Positions 16,439 to 23,451 of a DNA stretch of 48,135 nucleotides are shown here, one piece after another. Source of the DNA: an uncultured bacterium. Its GTDB lineage: Bacteria > Verrucomicrobiota > Kiritimatiellia > RFP12 > UBA1067. The position numbers and the translations under genes are program-made. The stretch covers positions 1 to 48,135 of the forward strand of contig CADCCW010000010.1 in the NCBI GenBank assembly GCA_902800055.1. Direction: 5' to 3'. The notes beneath the pieces were generated by a model, which had not been told where the DNA came from, did not search any database, and saw only the letters and a list, made by a program, of their open reading frames with translations. Numbering within the stretch: the stretch's first letter is position 1; every line of letters begins with the position of its first letter.

Positions 16439-17685
16439 ATTTGTCCCTTCAGCTTGCAGCCTTCGTAAATGAAGAGTCTGCAGTCGATTGGCCCGTTGAA
16501 GAACGGGATGCGGTTGCGGTAATATAGGTTGACTTGCGCGGCAAGGTCCGGGTTGCCGGTGATGAGCGCGCCGGTCCAGCCGCGGCACTTTTCGTTCATG
16601 AAGGTGCCGATGCGCGCGTAGATCGGCTTGAGCTCCTCGGGATCGCCGAGGCGGATGCCGTATTCGGGATTGAAGAACACGCAGCCCTTGGTTTCGCCGG
16701 CCGGCGGTGCGGGAACTTCGGGAACAGGAGTCTCGCCGAAGTCGCAGGCGTGGAACTCGATGAACTCGGCGACGCCCGCGGCGATGGCGTTGGTGTGGGC
16801 GTTATCCACCGCCTCGGGCGAGATGTCGGTCGCGATGATCCGCGGCAGATTGTCGCGGCGCTCCTCCTTCTTCGCCTCAAGCACCATTTCCTTCCAGATC
16901 TGCTCGGGGGTGGCGCCGGAGGTCTGGCGCGGCGCGACGACGGGCGCCTTTTCGCCGGGGATGATGCGGTTGTATCCCTTGATGGACTGGAAGGCGAAGT
17001 GTCCCTTGAGCGAGCCGGGCGCCTTGTTCATCGCGATCATCGCCGCCTCGATCGCGGGCGTGCCGCTACCGCACATAGGCGAGAGGAAGGGTCTGTCCCC
17101 TTTCCAGCCCATGCCCATCAGGCAGGCGGCGGCGAGGGTTTCCTGCATCGGCGCGGAGCCAGGGATGTGGCGGTAGCCGCGCTTGGAAAGCGGCTCGCCG
17201 GAAGTATCGAGGTAGATAATCGCCTCGTCACGCTCCCAGTAGAGGAAAACCGCCGCGCCGATGTTATCGCCGCCGGAGTCGGGACGCTGCTGGCAACGTT
17301 CGCGCATCCGGTCGGCAATCGCGTCCTTGGTGTAGAGCGAAGGGATGCGAGTGTCGCGGATGGTGCGGTTGTGGGTGATGGACGAAACCGAAAAGTAGCC
17401 GTCAGCGTCAAGCAGGTTCTCCCAGTCGATGGAGAAGACGGCTTCGTAGAGATCGCGGATGTTGTAGCAGGTGGTGCGCAGGAGCGGGACGAGCACGCGG
17501 TGGGCAGTGCGCAGGCGGAGGTTGAGGCGAAAGACGTCGCGCATCGCGCCGCGCACGACCACGGTGTTCTCGGTCACCTCAATCGGCTTGTAGCCCATCG
17601 CCACCACTTCCTGCTCGGTCCAGCGGGAAAGCGCCTTGGCGCAGGAAATGATGATGGGATAGTTCTGGTCGGTCCAGATTCTCAT
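16435..17685 (-). CDS. THUMP-type class I SAM-dependent rRNA methyltransferase, RlmL-like (416 aa)
   Basis: Predicted to methylate a guanine (N2) in rRNA, by similarity to the RlmL N-terminal half and related THUMP enzymes. The N-terminal ~160 residues fit a THUMP domain (E.TENTVVVRG, LNLRLRTAHRVL). The Rossmann part has the SAM-binding motif I as PMCGSGTPAIEAA (about residue 205), an acidic motif II (IIATDISPEAV) and motif IV as NPEYGIRLGD where NPPY is usual. The Pro-to-Glu change may be a family variant; it is worth checking because this motif positions the target amino group. The ATG at 17683-17685 lacks a Shine-Dalgarno site and follows an A/T run. It begins 62 nt after the dnaN stop and overlaps the next gene by 4 nt, so it is probably co-transcribed with one or both. 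Confidence 0.85.
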   Translation of the reverse strand: MRIWTDQNYPIIISCAKALSRWTEQEVVAMGYKPIEVTENTVVVRGAMRDVFRLNLRLRTAHRVLVPLLRTTCYNIRDLYEAVFSIDWENLLDADGYFSVSSITHNRTIRDTRIPSLYTKDAIADRMRERCQQRPDSGGDNIGAAVFLYWERDEAIIYLDTSGEPLSKRGYRHIPGSAPMQETLAAACLMGMGWKGDRPFLSPMCGSGTPAIEAAMIAMNKAPGSLKGHFAFQSIKGYNRIIPGEKAPVVAPRQTSGATPEQIWKEMVLEAKKEERRDNLPRIIATDISPEAVDNAHTNAIAAGVAEFIEFHACDFGETPVPEVPAPPAGETKGCVFFNPEYGIRLGDPEELKPIYARIGTFMNEKCRGWTGALITGNPDLAAQVNLYYRNRIPFFNGPIDCRLFIYEGCKLKGQI

Positions 17686-17697
17686 CTATTTTTTTAA

Positions 17698-17742
17698 AAA
17701 AAAAGGGACACAAGGAACATAAGTGACATAAGGGACACAAAA
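17698..17742. repeat. GGGACACAA purine repeat, copy 3
   Basis: Units such as AAGGGACACAAGGAACATAAG fill the gap between the dnaN stop and the methyltransferase start. On the left it begins with nine A residues next to T-rich sequence (TTTTTTTAAAAAAAAA). It degrades the family consensus more than the other copies do. Confidence 0.65.
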
Positions 17743-17747
17743 TCGAA

Positions 17748-18842
17748 TTAGCTGGCGCGCAGGGGCATGAGAACGTAGAGGAACGGAACCGAGCACTTGA
17801 CGACGGCTGGGGAGTGTCCGTTGTTGAGGTTGATGGTGACGATGTCGTCGTCAATCGCCTTCAAGGGATCCATGAGGTAAGTCGGGTTGAACATGATCTC
17901 GATCTTGTCGCCGGCGTACTTGATCGGCACTTCGTCCTTCGCCTCGCCGATCTCGGTGGCGGCGGAAGTGACGATGAGACGGCCGGACTCGAAGATGAGC
18001 TTGGTGGAGTGGGCTTCGTCGATGGTCATGACGCTGGCGCGGTCGAGCGCATTGAGGAGCAGCTGGCGATCGACGCTGATGTGCTCAGCTGTGTCGTGGG
18101 GAATGACCTGGCGATAGTTGGGGTAGGTTTCGTCGACGAGCTTGGAGTAGAGGTTGAGCGAGCCGAGGTCGAACGCAACCTGCGACTTGTTGATGGTGAC
18201 CTTTACTTCGCCTTCGCCGGCGAGCGAACGCTGGAGTTCACCGACGGCCTTGGAGGGAAGAACGATGTCCTTGTCGCCGTCCTTGGGAAACTCGAGTTCG
18301 CTTTCGACCATCGCAAGGCGACGGCCGTCGGTGGCGACGAGAGTGAGCTTTTCGGCCTTGAAGCTCATGAGTACGCCCTTGAGGGTGCGGCGGGTGTCGT
18401 CTTGGCTGGCGGCATAGGCGACCTTGCGGAGCATCTCGCGGAGAGTGGACTGCTCGATGTTGTAGGAGAAGGAACCTTCGTCGACAGGGAGGCGGGGGAA
18501 GTCCTTTGCCGGCATGCCGACGAGAGTGTACTTGGCGCTACCGGCACGAATTACCGCCCTTTCGTTGAAGTCGACTTCGACCGAGACCTCGCCTTCCTCA
18601 ACCTTGGAGATGGAGTTGAAGAGAAACTTGACGGGAAGAGTGGTCTCGCCCTTCTCTACTACCTCGCACTGAAGGATACAGCGCACTGATATGTCGAGAT
18701 CGGTGGTGGTCATCTTGAGCTCGGAGCCGTCTGCTTCAAGCAAGACATTCTGGAGAATGGGAAGCGATCCCTTTCCGGCTACGATGTTCTGCACCCTTTT
18801 GAGTCCGTCGAGGAACTTTGAGCGCACAATCTTGAATTTCAT
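17748..18842 (-). CDS. dnaN: DNA polymerase III beta sliding clamp (364 aa)
   Basis: The clamp encircles DNA as a dimer and tethers the replicative polymerase. The whole protein fits DnaN: an N-terminal MKFKIVRSKFLDGLKRVQNIVAGKGSLP pattern with LPILQNVLLEA, the second domain with TRRTLKGVLMSF and the VATDGRRLAMVE signature, and a C-terminal end in FLYVLMPLRAS, close to the usual PMRL ending. Length is normal for the family. The ATG follows AAGGAGGAAGAAA, the best ribosome site among the replication genes. It lies 220 nt after dnaA in the same direction, the common bacterial order. The gap contains a possible promoter of its own. Confidence 0.97.
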   Translation of the reverse strand: MKFKIVRSKFLDGLKRVQNIVAGKGSLPILQNVLLEADGSELKMTTTDLDISVRCILQCEVVEKGETTLPVKFLFNSISKVEEGEVSVEVDFNERAVIRAGSAKYTLVGMPAKDFPRLPVDEGSFSYNIEQSTLREMLRKVAYAASQDDTRRTLKGVLMSFKAEKLTLVATDGRRLAMVESELEFPKDGDKDIVLPSKAVGELQRSLAGEGEVKVTINKSQVAFDLGSLNLYSKLVDETYPNYRQVIPHDTAEHISVDRQLLLNALDRASVMTIDEAHSTKLIFESGRLIVTSAATEIGEAKDEVPIKYAGDKIEIMFNPTYLMDPLKAIDDDIVTINLNNGHSPAVVKCSVPFLYVLMPLRAS

Positions 18843-19061
18843 TTTCTTCCTCCTTGTCGATTGTTGAGAAGTGTATCAAATATTACTGATAAATGAAAGA
18901 GTAAAAATTACTACCACTATGTTTGTCGATAAGTTGACCAAGTCCTTTTTGTCCTTTAAATACAGGGGTTTGATGGACAGTCACGCTTAGACAAGTTGTT
19001 GTGCCAAATTTAGGAAAGATAGACATCTTCGTTTTTGCCTTCATTTGCCGACAGCATGCAT
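18843..19061 (-). promoter_or_regulatory. dnaA-dnaN spacer with possible dnaN promoter and one DnaA-box-like site
   Basis: On the minus strand a TGA-TACACT (hexamer 18870-18875) could be an extended -10 about 28 nt before the dnaN start. TTATCGACA (18924-18932) differs by one base from the E. coli box TTATCCACA. A 60-codon GTG reading frame crosses the spacer but has no recognisable product. No terminator hairpin after dnaA was found, so read-through from dnaA into dnaN is likely too. Confidence 0.45.
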
Positions 19062-20498
19062 TCACTCCATTGCGTCGGAGAGTTTATAACCGAGTTTGGC
19101 AAGAATTTCCTCCAGGTCGGCCCTTAGGTTGGGCTCGTTGGAGAGCCTTTCCTGGATGGTTTTGCAGCCGCTGATGATGGTGGCGTGCTTTTTGTCGAAT
19201 TCCTTGGCTATTTCCTTGAGGCCCTTGGCGGTGTACTTGCGGGAAATGAACATAGCAAGCTGGCGCGGGGTGACGATCGACTGGGTGCGCTCGTGGGAGA
19301 GGATGTCGTCCATAGTGGAATTGAAATGGCTGGCGCAGACTTGCTGGATTTCCCTGATGGTAAGTTTCTTCAGCGACGATTCCTTCTTGATGAAAGGATC
19401 GAGGATGCGGGCGAGGATGTTCTTGTCGAGCACAATGTCTGGATTGGCGGAGACATATACCTCTACCGTCGCCAAGGCCCCTTCCAGCGCGCGGACGTGA
19501 CTGTTGATGTTGTCGGCAATGTACTCAAGGGCGATGTCGGGAATGCGAACAGTGATGGACTCCGACTTCTTCTTGAGAATAGCGAGGCGGGTCTCGTACT
19601 TCGGCGACTCGATTTCCTGAAGCATGCCGCCTTCGAAGCGAGAGATGAGACGAGTCTCGATTGACGAAGGCAGGTTCTTCGGAGCTACGTCGGAGGTCAT
19701 GACGATCTGCTTGTACTTGTCCTTCAGGGCGTTGAAGGTGTTGAAGAACTCTTCCTGGATGTCTTTGCCGCGCTGGAAGAACTGGACGTCGTCGATCAGG
19801 AGAACGTCAAGCGAACGATATTTCTCCCGGAACTTGGCGATCTTGCCGTCCTGCAGCATGTTGACGTATTCGTTCACGTATTCTTCGGCGGTAAGATAGC
19901 AGATGGCCAGCGAGGGGTTGCGTTTTTTGAGTTCGTTGCCGATCGCCTGCATCAAGTGGGTCTTGCCGAGTCCGGTGCCGCCATGGATGAAGAGCGGGTT
20001 GTTGCCGGGACGGCCGGGATTAGCCACCACCGCTTTTGCTGCGGCGATGGCAAAGCTGTTGGAAGGTCCGCTCACGAACTCGTCGAAGGTGAATTCCTCT
20101 TTGAGCGGAAGCGTGGAGACGAAAGAAGACGAGCGCGAGGTGGTATGCTCGGCGCTGCCCGATGAAGTGCTGTAAAGTTCGCGTTGGTAGGAAGAAATAT
20201 CCGAGACCGGTTTTAGGGACTTGTCGAACTTCACTTCTATCTCGAGGCTGGGATCGGCGCCAGCTATGAGAAAGCTGCCCTTGATCTTGTTCGCATATTC
20301 CTTGCGAATGAGATCCGCGGCAAAATCGTTGTTAGTAAAGATGGTGAACTTGCCGTTCTCAAAAGCTACGGAAGATACCATGCTGAAATAGCGCTCTGCC
20401 TGGCTTCTATCGCTTTCGCTGTGCAAGGTGCCAAGATAAAAGGATTTCGCCTTTTCCCACAGTTCGCTCGTGTGCAGTTTTGCTTCTTCGTTGTTCAT
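19062..20498 (-). CDS. dnaA: Chromosomal replication initiator DnaA (478 aa)
   Basis: DnaA binds origin boxes and opens the origin as an ATP-driven filament. The AAA+ core shows Walker A GGTGLGKTHL (about residues 171-180), Walker B VLLIDDVQFFQ (about 229-239) and a sensor segment VMTSDVAPKNLPS. Domain IV has the typical SIVTPRQLAMFISRKYT helix. The usual DnaA signature (DHTTV in E. coli) reads KHATI here at about residues 436-440, one residue shorter, with D433 and T435 equivalents changed to Lys and Ala. These loop residues contact box bases in E. coli, so the altered loop may fit the variant boxes in this window. The start ATG lies 7 nt after the -10 box, with no ribosome site, so the mRNA may be leaderless. 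Confidence 0.97.
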   Translation of the reverse strand: MNNEEAKLHTSELWEKAKSFYLGTLHSESDRSQAERYFSMVSSVAFENGKFTIFTNNDFAADLIRKEYANKIKGSFLIAGADPSLEIEVKFDKSLKPVSDISSYQRELYSTSSGSAEHTTSRSSSFVSTLPLKEEFTFDEFVSGPSNSFAIAAAKAVVANPGRPGNNPLFIHGGTGLGKTHLMQAIGNELKKRNPSLAICYLTAEEYVNEYVNMLQDGKIAKFREKYRSLDVLLIDDVQFFQRGKDIQEEFFNTFNALKDKYKQIVMTSDVAPKNLPSSIETRLISRFEGGMLQEIESPKYETRLAILKKKSESITVRIPDIALEYIADNINSHVRALEGALATVEVYVSANPDIVLDKNILARILDPFIKKESSLKKLTIREIQQVCASHFNSTMDDILSHERTQSIVTPRQLAMFISRKYTAKGLKEIAKEFDKKHATIISGCKTIQERLSNEPNLRADLEEILAKLGYKLSDAME

Positions 20499-20505
20499 GG
20501 TCGGT

Positions 20506-20514
20506 ATAATACCA
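20506..20514 (-). promoter_or_regulatory. dnaA promoter (extended -10)
   Basis: Minus-strand TGG-TATTAT, hexamer at 20506-20511, is followed by only 7 nt (ACCGACC) before the ATG at 20496-20498. The transcript would start at or one or two bases from the A of the ATG. No -35 match is present at the right distance. Two DnaA-box-like sites lie 52-80 nt upstream of the hexamer, which suits autoregulation. Confidence 0.65.
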
Positions 20515-20562
20515 TAATTTCGTTGGCAAATGTGTAAGCAAGAATCTACGCGTGTTAACTAC

Positions 20563-20585
20563 TTATCAACAAAGTGTGTAGATAA
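20563..20585. other. Pair of convergent DnaA-box-like sites upstream of dnaA
   Basis: TTATCAACA at 20563-20571 on the plus strand faces TTATCTACA at 20577-20585 on the minus strand, 5 nt apart. Each differs by one base (position 6) from the E. coli box TTATCCACA. They sit between the dnaA promoter and copy 4 of the GGGAC repeat. Confidence 0.55.
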
Positions 20586-20597
20586 GTGGGTGGTGTT

Positions 20598-20640
20598 AAA
20601 AGGGACTGAAGGGACAAAAGGGACGGAAGAGACGAGGACA
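20598..20640. repeat. GGGAC purine repeat, copy 4
   Basis: AAAAGGGACTGAAGGGAC, AAAAGGGACGGA and AGAGACGAGGAC units lie just after the mnmG stop codon. The order of units nearly matches copies 2 and 5. Confidence 0.8.
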
Positions 20641-20649
20641 ACAAGCGAT

Positions 20650-23046
20650 TTAATGGTGGCCGCGGTGGATGATGACGGCGAGGATGGCGACGTCGGCGGG
20701 GTTGACGCCGGGGATGCGAGAAGCCTGGGCAAGGGTTTCGGGGCGATGCTCCTTCAGTTTCTGGCGGCTTTCAAAGCGCAGGGCAGGGATTTGATCATAG
20801 TCGAGCCAGGCTGGAATTGCTTTTTTCTCATCGATTTTCGCCTTTTCTGCTGCTTTTTTTTCTTGTTCAATGTAGGGGGCGTAAAGACGCATAATCTTAA
20901 TTTCGTTTTCAATGCGGTCGGCGGAGGAGGGGGTTTCCTCGCGCGAAGTTCGCAAAGTCCGCGAAGTTGGGTTTTGGGAATTGCTGGGCGGATTTGGGGT
21001 TGCTTGTGATTGAATGTAGGCGTATTCGGCGGCGAAGACATCGAGTTCGGCGGCGGAGCGGATGCCGACGCGGCGGGCTGCGGCGAGGAGTCGGTAGATG
21101 GCGTTGTCCTGGCGCAGAATCAGGCGGCGCTCGGCGCGGGAGGTGAACATACGGTAGGGTTCGTCGGTGCCCTTGGTGACAAGGTCATCGATCATGACGC
21201 CGATGTAGGCATCCTGGCGGCTGAGAACGAGCGGTGGCTCCCCTTTTGCGCGGAACGCGGCATTGATGCCGGCGATGATGCCCTGGGCAGCGGCTTCCTC
21301 GTAGCCAGTGGTGCCGTTGATCTGTCCGGCGAAGAAGAGACCAGGGTTGTCTTTGGCCTCGAGACTATGGTTAAGCGTGCGGGAGTCGATGGCGTCGTAC
21401 TCGATGGCGTAGGCGTAGGCGAGGAATTCGGCGTGGGAGAGTCCGGGAATCGAGTGGACCATCCGCTCTTGGACATCGCGAGGCAGACTGCAACTGAGTC
21501 CGTTGGGGTAAATGATGGTGCCAGCGGCGTCCTCGGGCTCGAGCATAACATGATGCTGTTCGGCTTGGGGAAAACGAACGATTTTATCTTCAATGGATGG
21601 GCAATAACGTACGCCAGTACCCACGATGGCGCCGCCATAGAGGGCGGAATTTTCGAGGTTTTCGCGGATAATCTGGTGAGTTTCGGCAGTGGTGTGGGTT
21701 TGGTAGCAGGGAAGCTCGGGGAGTGGTTGTTTAGCCGCATAGGACGCAAAGGGCGCAGAGGTTTTGGGGTCTGGGTCTGGGGCGGAGCCCCAGTTCTTTG
21801 CGTTCTCTGCGTTCTTTGCGGCTAAAACTAGCGGTTCGGGGGTGGGTGGCGGGCATGGGAGCCCGCCGGCAAGACAGGGGGTGGACGAGGATTGTTCCAC
21901 GTGGAACAGGGGGCGGGGGTGGTCGCCGGGCTGGCGGATGCAGGCGGAGAAGTCGCAGGAGGAGGCCTTGAGCCGCGGCGGAGTACCGGTTTTGAGGCGG
22001 AAAAGGCGGAATCCAAGGCGCTCCAGGGCGGCGGAAAGCTGGTTGACGGCGGGGCGGCTGTCGCCGGCACTCTCGGTGCCCTTTTTGCCGATCCAGACCC
22101 GCCCGCGGAGCGCGGTGCCAGCGGTAATGACGATGGCCTGGGCGCGGAAAAGGCCGTGGCGAGCGGTAATGAGGGTGGGTGTTGGGTAATTTTTAGCCGC
22201 AAAGGACGCAAAGGGCGCATAGGGTTTGGGGTCTGGGGCGGAGCCCCCGTTCTTTGCGTTCTCTGCGTTCTTTGCGGCTAAAACTGAAGGTTCAGGGGTG
22301 GGCGGGCATGGAAGCCCGCCAGCAGGACTCGGAGCGGATGGGGATTGTTCCACGTGGAACAAGGGTGATGGTGGCTCGGGGGGTGAGTTTGGTCGCAAAG
22401 GACGCAAGGGAGATTGCGGCCGATTCCGATTGTCGTCGCCTCCCGCGCAAGCGCGGGCGACAATCGGTAATCGTCCGCGGCTTAGGAGATTTTTGACAGG
22501 ATTTACAGGATTAACAGGATTGGGAGGCTGGGAGGCTGGGGCAGGAATATCAGGATTTTGGGGTCCTTTAGCCGCGAGCGAGACTGATTGTTGCCCGCGA
22601 AGCGGGGAGCGACGACAATCAGCTCTCGCTCGCTGATCTGCGACATTTGCGACAGAAAGGAGGAGGTCGATGACGTCGTCTTCGATGAGGGTGAGGTGGG
22701 GTTGGGCGGCGAGGACGGCCTGCATGCGCTGGGAGTAGGCGGCTTTGTCGCACTGGCAGCGGGTGGCCCAGACGGCCGGGCCGCGGCTCAGGTTGAGGGT
22801 CTTTGCCTGAAGCGCGGTAAGGTCGGCATTGCGGCCCATTTCGCCACCAAGGGCGTCAAGCTCGCAGACCAGGTGGCTTTTGGCAAGGCCGCCAATCGAT
22901 GGGTTGCAGGGCATGCGCGCCAGGGCGTCAAGCCGCGAGGTAATAAGCGCGGTTTCGACGCCCATCCGGGCGGCGGCGAGCGCCGCTTCGCATCCGGCGT
23001 GGCCGCCGCCGACCACAATGACGGCAAAATCAGGGGTTGATTTCAT
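20650..23046 (-). CDS. mnmG: tRNA uridine-34 modification enzyme MnmG (GidA) with three repeat-derived insertions (798 aa)
   Basis: With MnmE, MnmG installs the carboxymethylaminomethyl group at U34 of certain tRNAs, using FAD. The N-terminal FAD site is [19 protein letters not shown] (residue 11 on), followed by CNPSIGG. The usual [43 protein letters not shown] and C-terminal ASRIPGV motifs are all present and in order. The protein is about 170 residues longer than family members. The excess lies in three blocks: residues about 131-290 (before ITARHG), about 382-440 (before LPCYQTHT) and about 678-710. All three are Pro/Ala/Ser-rich, encoded by repeat DNA, and free of stops or frameshifts. 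Blocks 1 and 2 carry parS palindromes. The ATG at 23044-23046 is 8 nt from a TATAAT box, with no ribosome site. Confidence 0.93.
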   Translation of the reverse strand: MKSTPDFAVIVVGGGHAGCEAALAAARMGVETALITSRLDALARMPCNPSIGGLAKSHLVCELDALGGEMGRNADLTALQAKTLNLSRGPAVWATRCQCDKAAYSQRMQAVLAAQPHLTLIEDDVIDLLLSVANVADQRARADCRRSPLRGQQSVSLAAKGPQNPDIPAPASQPPNPVNPVNPVKNLLSRGRLPIVARACAGGDDNRNRPQSPLRPLRPNSPPEPPSPLFHVEQSPSAPSPAGGLPCPPTPEPSVLAAKNAENAKNGGSAPDPKPYAPFASFAAKNYPTPTLITARHGLFRAQAIVITAGTALRGRVWIGKKGTESAGDSRPAVNQLSAALERLGFRLFRLKTGTPPRLKASSCDFSACIRQPGDHPRPLFHVEQSSSTPCLAGGLPCPPPTPEPLVLAAKNAENAKNWGSAPDPDPKTSAPFASYAAKQPLPELPCYQTHTTAETHQIIRENLENSALYGGAIVGTGVRYCPSIEDKIVRFPQAEQHHVMLEPEDAAGTIIYPNGLSCSLPRDVQERMVHSIPGLSHAEFLAYAYAIEYDAIDSRTLNHSLEAKDNPGLFFAGQINGTTGYEEAAAQGIIAGINAAFRAKGEPPLVLSRQDAYIGVMIDDLVTKGTDEPYRMFTSRAERRLILRQDNAIYRLLAAARRVGIRSAAELDVFAAEYAYIQSQATPNPPSNSQNPTSRTLRTSREETPSSADRIENEIKIMRLYAPYIEQEKKAAEKAKIDEKKAIPAWLDYDQIPALRFESRQKLKEHRPETLAQASRIPGVNPADVAILAVIIHRGHH
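20915..21020 (-). repeat. Third repeat-derived insertion in mnmG
   Basis: This segment encodes a Pro/Ser/Thr/Asn-rich stretch (about residues 678-710) in the helical C-terminal domain, where related MnmG proteins have no such block. At DNA level it contains CGCGAAGTTCGCAAAG followed by TCCGCGAAG, arms of the same GCAAAG type as in the longer copies. No parS site is present. Confidence 0.5.
21731..21911. repeat. 181-bp repeat copy A inside mnmG, carrying parS
   Basis: The plus strand begins with TTAGCCGCATAGGACGC, then a GGGCGGAGCCCC-type hairpin, an inverted arm (TTCTTTGCGGCTAAAAC), a second hairpin with GGCGGGCATGGGAGCCCGCC, and the parS palindrome at the end. Copy B has the same parts in the same order and orientation. 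The unit is translated in frame in both copies as FHVEQ followed by [19 protein letters not shown] and GSAPDP. Confidence 0.85.
21893..21908. promoter_or_regulatory. parS site 1 (ParB/Spo0J binding palindrome)
   Basis: TGTTCCACGTGGAACA is a perfect 16-bp palindrome and matches the parS consensus of bacterial chromosomes (TGTTNCACGTGNAACA). It is in frame in mnmG and read as residues about 380-385 (FHVEQ). ParB nucleates here, spreads, and loads the SMC condensin near the origin. ParB itself is not in the window. Confidence 0.85.
22193..22364. repeat. 172-bp repeat copy B inside mnmG, carrying parS
   Basis: Same composition as copy A: TTAGCCGCAAAGGACGC arm, TCTGGGGCGGAGCCCC hairpin, inverted TTCTTTGCGGCTAAAAC arm, a GGCGGGCATGGAAGCCCGCC hairpin (stem of 7 bp) and parS. 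It is nearly identical by eye, with small length changes that keep the reading frame. The distance between the two copies' starts is 462 bp, a multiple of three. Confidence 0.85.
22346..22361. promoter_or_regulatory. parS site 2 (ParB/Spo0J binding palindrome)
   Basis: A second perfect TGTTCCACGTGGAACA lies in copy B, 453 bp from site 1. It is read in frame as residues about 229-234 of MnmG. Having two identical perfect sites near dnaA fits parS clusters at replication origins. Confidence 0.85.
22382..22660. repeat. Composite repeat block inside mnmG insertion 1
   Basis: Beyond copy B the insertion contains a further GGTCGCAAAGGACGCAAGG arm (22380s), a long hairpin based on GATTGTCGTCGCC with GGCGACAATC (22432-22466), a tandem ACAGGATT array (TTTTTGACAGGATTTACAGG from 22490) and another ATTGTCG-type inverted pair around 22586-22620. 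On the coding strand the ACAGGATT array is read as [11 protein letters not shown]. Similar ACAGGATT arrays are common as intergenic repeats in other bacteria. Confidence 0.65.
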
Positions 23047-23054
23047 GTGTGAGT

Positions 23055-23063
23055 ATTATAGCA
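23055..23063 (-). promoter_or_regulatory. mnmG promoter (extended -10)
   Basis: Minus-strand TGC-TATAAT (hexamer 23055-23060) lies 8 nt (ACTCACAC) from the ATG at 23044-23046. No -35 box or Shine-Dalgarno site is visible. The transcript is predicted to be leaderless or to have a leader under 5 nt. Confidence 0.65.
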
Positions 23064-23225
23064 AATTATCTACCTTTTGGGAAGGGCGAAATGGTAAATG
23101 TTAAGCGGAAAGAAAAGTCAAAGAAAAGCAGAATAATTCGTTGAATTAGCGAATTGAACACATTGTAAAAAAATGTCAAGTGTGAAAAATGGAGAAAATG
23201 TTGACAATTATCTAATAGTTATCAA

Positions 23226-23336
23226 CAGGGAAGAGGGAACAGGGAACAGGGAACAGGGAATGGGAATGGGTGGGGGCGTTCGGTCTTGCTCGCGGGTGAT
23301 AGGACGGGCAGGACAGGTAGGACGAGTGGGGCGGGG
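23226..23336. repeat. GGGAACA purine repeats, second locus
   Basis: Four or five units of GGGAACA/GGGAAGA (about 23228-23262) are followed at 23300-23336 by AGGACGGGCAGGACAGG-type sequence, the same two blocks as at 3.94-4.08 kb. The array directly adjoins the TTATCAACA site. Confidence 0.8.
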
Positions 23337-23340
23337 GCGG

Positions 23341-23369
23341 TTGAGATTTTTGGCGGGGTTTGATATACT
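23341..23369 (+). promoter_or_regulatory. tig promoter
   Basis: TTGAGA (23341-23346, 5 of 6) and TATACT (23364-23369) are 17 nt apart, with TGA before the hexamer. This is the best complete promoter on the plus arm. It leaves a leader of about 75 nt before the tig ATG. Confidence 0.8.
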
Positions 23370-23451
23370 ACGCAACTCAAATTTCAACCACACCGGAGAA
23401 CTGAAAACTGGGGATCTGGGAACCGGGAAATGTAAACGGAGAGTCGAGAAA

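Larger units (their letters stand above)
23047..23340. other. Candidate replication origin (mnmG/tig divergent gap)
   Basis: Here the coding strand of the whole window switches from minus to plus. The first 180 bp are AT-rich, in contrast to the neighbouring genes, and contain TTATCTACC (23066-23074), a degenerate TTATCTAAT (23208-23216) and a perfect TTATCAACA (23219-23227). The gap lies beside mnmG and 2.5 kb from dnaA, a usual origin neighbourhood, with parS sites within 1.2 kb. Origin function is inferred. Confidence 0.6.

Noticed and set aside
18883..19065. 60-codon minus-strand frame in the dnaA-dnaN spacer
   Set aside because: GTG start overlapping the dnaA stop, no ribosome site, and it spans the likely dnaN promoter and a DnaA-box-like site.
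21731..22364. Intein or intron in mnmG
   Set aside because: The inserts lack splicing motifs (Cys/Ser...HN-Cys) and are internally repeated; a repeat insertion explains them better.
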